Shown piece after piece: positions 56,889 to 64,000 of a stretch of 64,000 nt of DNA. Under the pieces are notes generated by a model. The model saw nothing but the letters and a program-made list of their open reading frames with translations, had not been told where the DNA came from and did not search any database. Position numbers and translations under genes: made by a program. Within the stretch, counting starts at the first letter, position 1; each line of letters begins with the position of its first letter. The stretch comes from Affinundibacterium nitidum (GTDB lineage: Bacteria > Pseudomonadota > Gammaproteobacteria > Burkholderiales > Burkholderiaceae_D): positions 1 to 64,000 of the forward strand of contig NZ_JACOFZ010000001.1 in assembly GCF_014284155.1 (NCBI RefSeq). Direction: 5' to 3'.

Positions 56889-57770
56889 TTAATTCTTATT
56901 GCGCGTTTCTTGGATTTTTTTGCATAGCATTTCAGTAGCATCAAGTACTCGAGGTCCCGCGCGGTGTAACCAATCACCAGGAATGCTATACAGATTTTGC
57001 TTTTTGACTGCAATCAGATTTGGAAAGGATACCCAGTCGTTGAGAAGTTTACTGTTATCTTTGCCGCTACTAAAGATGAATTCCGGGTTGGCATTCATGA
57101 GGGCTTCGACCGTGATTGTGGCGCTAATGTCCTTCAAGTCGGCAAAGACATTTTTTCCACCACATAACTGAATCATTTTGGAAATAAAGTGCTCACGATT
57201 AACGGTCATCAACGGTGACTTAACCATTTGATGAAACACCGCGACAGGCCTTTGTTTCTCCGTAAGTTGATAGGTCGCTGTTAAATTCTGGAGGCGTTGG
57301 CGAAATAGCTGGGCGTTCGCAAGTCCCACTTTTTCAGTGCCCGCTAGAATAGCGATTTTTTCGATCGCATTCGCTATGTCTTCGAAGTTATGTGGTTCGT
57401 TCTCAAAAACAGTCAGTTTGTTATCGCGTAGTTTGTTTGCAAGAAGTTTGGCATTGCCTGAGCCCCAAATGATCACAAGGTCAGGCTTGAGCGCTAGAAT
57501 CCGTTCTAAATCGAGTGCAAAGATACTGCCAATCGAGGCTATTTTTTTTGCGTCTTCAGGATAGTCACTATACTCACTGACTCCAACCAGAGCGTTGCTG
57601 GCCCCGGCTGCAAATACGAGTTCAGTGATGTGGGGTGCGAGACTGATAATACGCTTGGCTGGCTTTTCGAGGTGCACGACACGCTTCGAATCATCAATTA
57701 TGGAAACATCTGCCCTCGTTTGAAATGAAATGAAGGTGAGGGTGAGTAGGAAAATGATTCGCAACATCAT
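56889..57770 (-). CDS. BtuF-like periplasmic substrate-binding protein
   Basis: A 293-residue protein with a signal peptide (MMLRIIFLLTLTFISFQTRA) and a helical-backbone (class III) binding fold (RIISLAPHITELVFAAGA, LVGVSEYSDYP). It resembles BtuF, which delivers vitamin B12; iron chelates are also possible. I prefer ATG 57770 behind TGAGGA over the TTG at 57788 that overlaps panC. No permease or ATPase follows, and no cobalamin riboswitch is seen, so its partner components lie elsewhere. Confidence 0.87.
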   Translation of the reverse strand: MMLRIIFLLTLTFISFQTRADVSIIDDSKRVVHLEKPAKRIISLAPHITELVFAAGASNALVGVSEYSDYPEDAKKIASIGSIFALDLERILALKPDLVIIWGSGNAKLLANKLRDNKLTVFENEPHNFEDIANAIEKIAILAGTEKVGLANAQLFRQRLQNLTATYQLTEKQRPVAVFHQMVKSPLMTVNREHFISKMIQLCGGKNVFADLKDISATITVEALMNANPEFIFSSGKDNSKLLNDWVSFPNLIAVKKQNLYSIPGDWLHRAGPRVLDATEMLCKKIQETRNKN

Positions 57771-57784
57771 GTGGATGCGGTTCC

Positions 57785-58639
<855 letters not shown>

Positions 58640-58701
58640 TTATTTTTTACGCAGCTTGGTTCTGTTTCTACGCTGCTCAGATTTTCTTTAAGATCTTCAA
58701 C

Positions 58702-59550
58702 TCAAACGGGAGCATAGGCAAGGCGAACATAAATTGGTGCATATGATTCGGCTTGTGTAATTTCAATGAGTGTTTCTTTGGCGAGTTCAAGTAAGGCAAC
58801 GAAATTGACCACCAAAACAGGAGCGCCGCGACTGGGGTCAAACAAATCTGAAAACTCGACAAATTTGCTTGATTGCAATCTGCGTAAAATGGCACTCATG
58901 TGCTCACGTACCGACAATTCTTCTCGACTAATCTTATGGTGAGCCACCAATTTAGCGCGACCCAGCACGTCAGCCCACGCTTGCTGTAGATCGACGAGTT
59001 CAACATGTGGCCAATGTAAAATCGTATTTTGCTCGATGAAAACTTGAGCATGTAAAAAGTCGCGGCCGAGTTGTGGCATGGCGTTTAAATCGTAGGCCGC
59101 TAATTTCATTTGCTCGTACTCAAGCAGTCGTCTGACCAATGCAGCGCGGGGATCGTCAGCTTCTTCGCCTTCTTGCGTCTTATTACTTGGAACGAGCATG
59201 CGAGATTTGATCTCAATTAGCATCGCGGCCATCAACAAATATTCTGCTGCGAGTTCTAGATTGTGCTTACGGATCTGATCAACATATTGCAAGTACTGCT
59301 GCGTAACTTGCGCCATCGGAATGTCAAGAATGTTGAAGTTCTGTTTGCGGATCAAATATAACAAAAGATCAAGAGGACCCTCGAATGCTTCTAAGAAAAT
59401 TTCGAGAGCATCCGGTGGAATATAAAGATCATTTGGCAGCTTAAAGAGCGGTTCACCATAAAGTTTAGCGAACGCGAGTCCATCCACAACATCTGGTGTG
59501 GTGTCGTGACTGCCTGCTGGTGGTAGCTCGGTTGCGTTTGTGCTTGACAT
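58702..59550 (-). CDS. scpA: Segregation and condensation protein A
   Basis: A 282-residue kleisin with the N-terminal LEAFEGPLDLLLYLIRKQN and the FLEYEQMKLA-like middle region (here RLLEYEQMKLAAYDLN) of ScpA, which links the SMC dimer to ScpB for chromosome organisation. The N-terminus has about 45 extra residues. In many Burkholderiales it lies between DUF3460 and panC, as here. Confidence 0.95.
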   Translation of the reverse strand: MSSTNATELPPAGSHDTTPDVVDGLAFAKLYGEPLFKLPNDLYIPPDALEIFLEAFEGPLDLLLYLIRKQNFNILDIPMAQVTQQYLQYVDQIRKHNLELAAEYLLMAAMLIEIKSRMLVPSNKTQEGEEADDPRAALVRRLLEYEQMKLAAYDLNAMPQLGRDFLHAQVFIEQNTILHWPHVELVDLQQAWADVLGRAKLVAHHKISREELSVREHMSAILRRLQSSKFVEFSDLFDPSRGAPVLVVNFVALLELAKETLIEITQAESYAPIYVRLAYAPV

Positions 59551-59621
59551 AAGTCGACTAAGTGAATGCAGTAAGCTTACTCAAGAAACCACTTCATTAA
59601 CTTTAGCTATGTGCCTTGATC

Positions 59622-59828
59622 TTACTTTGATTGGTATACGTAGGCTTGCTGATTGATGCGTGCATCAGCCAATCGACGTTGATTGTCGAGATCAATTGGG
59701 CTTTTGTCCCACAATAAAGCACGGCCATCGCGTTGCGACTGCTCCAAATGTGGACTTGCTTCCTTTAAGCCGTTGATGAACTGCGTGGCTTCGGATTGAT
59801 AGAGAGAAAATTGTTTTGAAAATTTCAT
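59622..59828 (-). CDS. DUF3460 family small protein
   Basis: A 68-residue protein with YQSEATQFINGLKE and the GRALLWDKSPIDLDNQRR core that identifies DUF3460, a small family confined largely to betaproteobacteria. Function is unknown. Position before scpA is conserved in relatives. Confidence 0.9.
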   Translation of the reverse strand: MKFSKQFSLYQSEATQFINGLKEASPHLEQSQRDGRALLWDKSPIDLDNQRRLADARINQQAYVYQSK

Positions 59829-59998
59829 TATTTTTCAATCAAAAGGATTATCGTTGAGACTCGATTGCTTTCTATGAGTCTGAAATTCACATTTTACCCT
59901 GTTATGTCGGATTTTGACGGTCAGAACGATGGAAATGTGGAAATTGTTGTCTGTTCTTTGGAAATGGCCTGTTGTGCAGCCATCAATATGGAGTCGAC

Positions 59999-60580
59999 CT
60001 AATTTTTGGTGATCTCTGCACGATAGCCGTTGATGGCGTTTTCAAAATGCTGCATGCGTTGCAAAAGCAGGCTGCTATCAGTTTCCTTAATGAGTAGAGC
60101 GTTGTGTTCCGCTTTCATAAAACCAGCCCCGACTGCATGATCTAGGAAGCTAAGTAAATGATCATAGTAGCCGTCGATATTCAGTAGACCAAGAGGTTTA
60201 TGGTGAAAGCCTAGCTGTAACCAGGTGAACATTTCAAATAATTCTTCGAGTGTCCCCAAGCCACCTGGCATTGCGATGAAACCATCTGAGAGCTCTGCCA
60301 TTAATGCTTTTCTCTCATGCATATTGTTCACGACATGAAGTTTACTTAAGGCTGGATGCCCAACTTCACGATCAAATAGAGCTTGAGGAATGACCCCAGT
60401 GACATGTCCACCTAATCGCATCACTTCATCTGCGATGACTTTCATAAGGCCAACATCGCCACCGCCATAGACGAGGTCTAATTTATGCTCAACTAATTGC
60501 GCGGCAAGGTTTCTCGCGAGGGAGGCAAAAGCGGGCGAATTGCCCGATGCTGAGCCACAGTAAACGCAGACTGATTTCAT
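59999..60580 (-). CDS. LOG family protein (TIGR00730-type)
   Basis: A 193-residue Rossmann-fold protein: MKSVCVYCGSASGNSPAF, the VYGGGDVGLM loop and PGGLGTLEELFEMFTW with the catalytic Arg/Glu neighbourhood (HERKALM). Relatives are nucleotide 5'-monophosphate phosphoribohydrolases that can release cytokinin-type bases. I begin at ATG 60580; the longer frame to 60715 would run into the upstream TetR gene. Confidence 0.93.
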   Translation of the reverse strand: MKSVCVYCGSASGNSPAFASLARNLAAQLVEHKLDLVYGGGDVGLMKVIADEVMRLGGHVTGVIPQALFDREVGHPALSKLHVVNNMHERKALMAELSDGFIAMPGGLGTLEELFEMFTWLQLGFHHKPLGLLNIDGYYDHLLSFLDHAVGAGFMKAEHNALLIKETDSSLLLQRMQHFENAINGYRAEITKN

Positions 60581-60606
60581 AAATTGATAACGTCGAATTT
60601 GATCGA

Positions 60607-61281
60607 TTAAGACTGTTGTTTGATTTTTATAAGATAGTCTTGCGAAAGCTTCTCGAATACAACTTTGGTATTGCCGCGCAAATAGGGACTGATCTGCACG
60701 ATCACTTGATAGCAACCGCGAGCCAAGGACTCGGACATAGTCTGCAGTTCCGTATATTTGCGTGGGTTACGTACATATTCATACGATAACCAGTAAGTCG
60801 CAACCACGACCATGTTGGTTGCCAGCGCTTCGATCGTAATGTCGTCCGCTTCAAATTCACCATCCGCACGCAAACCTATGCAAAGCTCTGTCGCCACTTT
60901 GATTTTGTGATTCAAAATCTGCTTGAAAGTGAGTTCAAGTTTTCGATTGCGGGTTAAGAGATCATTGAGATCGCGGTAAAAGAAGCGATAACGCCAGATT
61001 AACTCGAAGGTGAGATGCAAGTATGTCCAAATATCTTGGATGTTGGCTTTTCGCCCTTGGGGGAAAGCCAGTTTCTTGTTGATCTCTTCCTCGAACTGTA
61101 GGAACAGTGAGTTGACGATATCTTCCTTGTTTCGGAAGTGATAATACAGATTGCCCGGAGAGATGCTCATCTCTTCAGCAATAATTGTCGTTGTGATGTT
61201 CGGTTCACCAAAGTCATTGAATAACTTCAGTGAAAGATCAAGAATTCTGTCTCTGGTACGTCTTGGTGTCTTATTTTGCAT
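60607..61281 (-). CDS. TetR-family transcriptional regulator
   Basis: A 224-residue regulator with the TetR helix-turn-helix at about residues 8-55 (RDRILDLSLKLFNDFGE, then SPGNLYYHFRNKEDIV) and a longer helical ligand/dimer domain. It lies 26 bases before the LOG-family gene on the same strand, so they may be co-transcribed. The regulated genes and ligand are unknown. Confidence 0.92.
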   Translation of the reverse strand: MQNKTPRRTRDRILDLSLKLFNDFGEPNITTTIIAEEMSISPGNLYYHFRNKEDIVNSLFLQFEEEINKKLAFPQGRKANIQDIWTYLHLTFELIWRYRFFYRDLNDLLTRNRKLELTFKQILNHKIKVATELCIGLRADGEFEADDITIEALATNMVVVATYWLSYEYVRNPRKYTELQTMSESLARGCYQVIVQISPYLRGNTKVVFEKLSQDYLIKIKQQS

Positions 61282-61446
61282 AGGGAATGCCTATTGATCT
61301 TGTCAATCGTAAATATCGATCATTTGGCAATAGAATATCATTGATTGAGGGAATCCCCCAAACATGTGCATGCAAAATTGTGTCAAAACAAAATCTTATT
61401 AATTGATTTGAGTTTGTCATCGCAGCTTGATTGTGCGACGCGAAAT
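61282..61446. other. Intergenic region between TetR and RDD genes
   Basis: This gap should hold the TetR promoter and possibly its own operator. No clear terminator for the RDD gene was found. Confidence 0.3.
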
Positions 61447-61974
61447 TCAGTTTTGCTTCGGATTGGTTTCGGGAAGGGGTAATTGGATTAGGCGTGTTTT
61501 CGCTAATTTATCGTGCAAGAATTGCTTATCTTTGTCGAAAATCGCGGTTGTTGCCCATGCCATAAAACCCAGTGCTACAGGAATAAGGAGTTGAGCATTT
61601 TTTAGGCCTAACTGATGGGCTACAATTAGTCCTGGAATGCACCAGCACCATGCTAGAAAATATCGCAGTATTGCCTTTATTAGCGGTACTTTTTGACCAT
61701 TATTGTCAACAAGCTTGATGCGCCAAGTTTGCATAGCAAGGGTTTGCCCGCTGCGACGCCAAAAGAAGACAAAGTATGTACCAATTACGAGAAATAAGAA
61801 TGCTTCACGTACGTGTCTAAGCATTAAGGCATGCTTGCTTTGGGTTGCGACATCAAAAATAAAACTAGCGAAGAAAATGACGCCAAAAACCAAAAGCGCC
61901 TCGTAGATCATACATACGAGGCGACGTTTAAGATTTGGTGTTGGGATGGGGGCGAGAGAGTTCTGTTCAGTCAC
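61447..61974 (-). CDS. RDD family membrane protein
   Basis: A 175-residue membrane protein with three to four hydrophobic segments. NLKRRLVCMIYEALLVFG and SGQTLAMQTWRIKLVD are hallmarks of the RDD family, whose function is largely unknown (some members may exchange ions). Its start overlaps the DUF3106 stop by four bases (ATGA), and it is the last gene of the sigma-factor operon. Confidence 0.92.
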   Translation of the reverse strand: MTEQNSLAPIPTPNLKRRLVCMIYEALLVFGVIFFASFIFDVATQSKHALMLRHVREAFLFLVIGTYFVFFWRRSGQTLAMQTWRIKLVDNNGQKVPLIKAILRYFLAWCWCIPGLIVAHQLGLKNAQLLIPVALGFMAWATTAIFDKDKQFLHDKLAKTRLIQLPLPETNPKQN

Positions 61975-62573
61975 TGTTTGGATGCTGTAGGTTGTGAAAT
62001 TGCTGCGGCCTCAACTTTACTTGCTGGGACCTTTTTTAAAGGTTCGATGATTGCGCCAGTTCGTTTTGATTCTGGTTGAATCGCAGTCACCGACTTTTTG
62101 GTCTTGGCCTCGGCCGCGAGTTTTTGTTTTTCTTCATCGCTCAGTTGTTGGTATTGCTGCCATTGAGCGGATTTTTGTTCGGGAGTTTTCTTTGCGGTAT
62201 TGGTAAAATTCTCGCGCGCCATCATTCGTTGCTCAGGCGTCAATTTCACCCAAGCCGCTACTCGTTCTTGAATGCGTTTTTGTTCTTCTGGCTTCATTGT
62301 GGAATATTTATCCGCGATGCCGAGCCATTTCTTTTGTCGTAAGGAATCCATCGCATCCCATTCGCCGGCTAAGGGGGATAGCGCTGCTTTTTGATCCGCA
62401 CTAAGATTGACCCATTTGACATTCGCACCCGCGGAAGTGGTTGTGGGACCAGTTGGCGCAGTGGCGTGGGCGCTCGGCGCCGACGCCACCGAAATGTAAG
62501 CAGCGATTACACCGAATGCGCCCAAGATGAAGCTATTCTTGATAATTGATGACTTGCCTCGAAGCACGTTCAT
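61971..62573 (-). CDS. DUF3106 family exported protein
   Basis: A 200-residue protein with an N-terminal signal or anchor (about residues 12-32) followed by an all-helical, charged body. Short repeats such as WVNLSADQKAAL, WVKLTPEQRMMA and YQQLSDEEKQKL recur about every 25-40 residues, which recalls the LTxxQ motifs of CpxP/ZraP-type periplasmic proteins. DUF3106 has no established function. Both ends overlap neighbouring genes by four bases. Confidence 0.88.
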   Translation of the reverse strand: MNVLRGKSSIIKNSFILGAFGVIAAYISVASAPSAHATAPTGPTTTSAGANVKWVNLSADQKAALSPLAGEWDAMDSLRQKKWLGIADKYSTMKPEEQKRIQERVAAWVKLTPEQRMMARENFTNTAKKTPEQKSAQWQQYQQLSDEEKQKLAAEAKTKKSVTAIQPESKRTGAIIEPLKKVPASKVEAAAISQPTASKQ

Positions 62574-63010
62574 TCCTCAGTTTTTTGTTCCGCTGGTTTA
62601 TTGTTGTCTTTATTTAAGTAGGCATTGAAACCATTGTCTACATAGGCGTCTGGTGGCAGTTCGTCCACTAATACAGCCGCATCAATTTCGGCAAGATCGT
62701 TAATTTGTTGCTGCTGTTCATACTCAAAAATTCCATAGAGTCCAACAGCCAGTACAATTAATGGTAGCGAAAACGCAAGTTTCTTAACCCAAGATTTCTG
62801 CGAGAATGAGGCGCCGTTATTGCCCGCTAAGATGCCGCCAAATGCCAAAGCTGCTGTAGGGCTAGACTGTTTTTGACGCGACAACGCAAGTTCACGTGCT
62901 TTCGCCAGACGCTCCAATGTTGGCTCAGAAATGCTTTCTGCAGACTCTGTCATGGCACGACGAACTTTGTAGGCAAAGTCGATATCTGCTTTTTCTTTTG
63001 CGTAAGTCAT
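62570..63010 (-). CDS. DUF3619 family single-pass membrane protein
   Basis: A 146-residue protein with a cytoplasmic, charged N-terminal region (about residues 1-74), one transmembrane helix at about 78-95 (LAFSLPLIVLAVGLYGIF) and a short acidic periplasmic tail with DELPPDAYVDNGF. This topology, together with its position directly after an ECF sigma gene, is that of an anti-sigma factor; this is inference. The start overlaps the sigma stop by four bases. Confidence 0.87.
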   Translation of the reverse strand: MTYAKEKADIDFAYKVRRAMTESAESISEPTLERLAKARELALSRQKQSSPTAALAFGGILAGNNGASFSQKSWVKKLAFSLPLIVLAVGLYGIFEYEQQQQINDLAEIDAAVLVDELPPDAYVDNGFNAYLNKDNNKPAEQKTEE

Positions 63011-63576
63011 AAGTGAACTCCTAAGGCTTTAAGTGCGGCGGCTAATGCGTGTGTTGCTCGAGAGCAATGGGTTTTGACGCTACCTTCAGAGCAACCCATG
63101 GCTAATGCTGTCTCGGCGACATCCATGTCTTCCCAATAACGCATGAGGAAGGCTTCGCGTTGACGCGTTGGAAGTTTTTTTATTTCTTCGTCGATGATGT
63201 TGAGAACTTGTTCTCTTTCTAACTTATTCTCGGTTGACTCTGCTGCTTCACTGCCTTCTTCTGGTGCGTAACTTTCCAATAAATCAAAATTGTCATCTTC
63301 TTGATTGGATGGTGTGATGTTAGAAAATAAACTCACCCAATTGTTTCTTACTTTTTCTCGGCGGAAAAAATCAAGAATAGTGTTTTGAAGGATTCTTTGA
63401 AAGAGCAAGGGAAGTTCGTCTGCAGGCTTGTCACCATATTTTTCAGATAACTTAATCATTGAATCCTGCACGATGTCGAGTGCAGATTCCTCATTGCGCA
63501 CCATGTACACGGCATGCTTGAAAGCACGACGTTCTACGCCTTCGAGAAAGTTAGATAGTTCTTTTTTTGTAGCCAT
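63007..63576 (-). CDS. ECF-type RNA polymerase sigma factor
   Basis: A 189-residue sigma factor with region 2 at about residues 10-80 (ALDIVQDSMIKLSEKYG) and region 4 at about 125-180 (LPTRQREAFLMRYWEDMD, then GCSEGSVKTHCSRA). An acidic linker of about 40 residues joins them. It heads a four-gene unit with three consecutive ATGA overlaps. Target promoters are unknown. Confidence 0.93.
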   Translation of the reverse strand: MATKKELSNFLEGVERRAFKHAVYMVRNEESALDIVQDSMIKLSEKYGDKPADELPLLFQRILQNTILDFFRREKVRNNWVSLFSNITPSNQEDDNFDLLESYAPEEGSEAAESTENKLEREQVLNIIDEEIKKLPTRQREAFLMRYWEDMDVAETALAMGCSEGSVKTHCSRATHALAAALKALGVHL

Positions 63577-64000
63577 TCGGAGGGTAGATTCTCAATGCCT
63601 TAATAAACGTCTTTCGCTTCGCAAAGATTGAGTCCTATACAGTTTTGCTGAATATGTAATAACGATAAACGCAAAAGGCAGGTATATGGTTGACTTTTCT
63701 GTATGCATGGGCAAGTTAATATCTGCATGCAAATTGGCGAAGCACCAAAAGTGCGCACATGCTAACAAAAAAAGCTCATCGTGTCCTGCGCTTTCTGGTG
63801 AAACGAACCTTTATCATCATTTTTTATTAAGTTTTCACAGAAAGTCTAACAAATATACTTGACCAAATTGTTGCATCGCAGTACTGTAGAGGCTCGTCCC
63901 AAAATCTCGGGGCACACACACTTATTGATTTGGCCCACAATGCCTTTGTCAATAAGTCACTATCAGTAAATTGTTAGTAGCTGTTTGTTCTAACCCATGC
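63577..64000. promoter_or_regulatory. Region upstream of the ECF sigma operon
   Basis: The last 424 bases hold no convincing gene. They presumably include the sigma-operon promoter. A 9-bp inverted repeat, ACTTATTGA (63920-63928) and TCAATAAGT (63949-63957), could be an operator or a hairpin. The next gene to the right is not visible. Confidence 0.45.

Noticed and set aside
60581-60715. 45-codon extension of the LOG-family protein
   Set aside because: It overlaps the 3' end of the TetR gene and the family begins with MKSVCVYCGS.

Overview
The window reads as chromosome of a Gram-negative betaproteobacterium, most likely of the Burkholderiales/Oxalobacteraceae type (an Undibacterium- or Herminiimonas-like organism is my guess from protein style only). 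Pointers are a RibB fused to a degenerate RibA domain, the ubiD, SRP-RNA, dnaX, ybaB, recR neighbourhood, surE-pcm-nlpD-rpoS-rlmD, DUF3460-scpA-panC, and an ECF sigma factor coupled to DUF3619 and DUF3106. Base composition is moderate, with one clearly AT-rich gap at 6883-7200. I saw no phage, insertion sequence, CRISPR array or tRNA.

Layout. 1-406: 3' end of a 23S rRNA gene, 5S rRNA and terminator. 632-3895: a large secreted beta-propeller/amidohydrolase. 4225-6471: riboflavin genes ribBX and ribH with nusB. 6496-9455: an accessory patch (DUF3224 protein, LysR regulator, lytic transglycosylase, a doubtful small ORF). 9634-18107: housekeeping block (ubiD, SRP RNA, a K+ channel, dnaX-ybaB-recR, a CoA-transferase, MarC, DUF1289). 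18389-29483: a twelve-gene type II secretion operon in the order G-H-I-J-K-L-M-N-D-E-F-C, followed closely by a divergent uracil-DNA-glycosylase-like gene. 30599-37170: an HD-GYP phosphodiesterase, then surE-pcm-nlpD-rpoS-rlmD. 37315-40508: ppnN, cheV and two small proteins. 40519-47094: an OPT transporter, an MFS transporter, a DEDD exonuclease coupled to an XdhC-like protein, and dcd. 47092-52331: a minus-strand group with YciI, a Tat-exported DUF1501 protein, a DUF1800 lipoprotein and a PilZ protein. 52471-61281: arginine/lysine decarboxylase, RarD, MtfA, a scpA-panC-BtuF-like run, DUF3460, a LOG-family enzyme and a TetR regulator. 61447-63576: a tightly coupled minus-strand operon, ECF sigma - DUF3619 - DUF3106 - RDD.

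How parts may work together. The T2SS operon supplies most of a secretion machine; the prepilin peptidase GspO and a pilotin are not in this window. Cyclic-di-GMP signalling has two parts here (HD-GYP and PilZ). General stress control is represented by rpoS. The best candidate for an under-described system is the last operon. Its gene order and topologies (ECF sigma, single-pass membrane protein with a cytoplasmic N-terminus, exported protein with short W-x-x-L-(S/T)-x-(E/D)-Q repeats, RDD membrane protein) resemble the layout of periplasm-sensing sigma/anti-sigma systems such as CnrYXH. That parallel is inference from architecture, not from homology searches.
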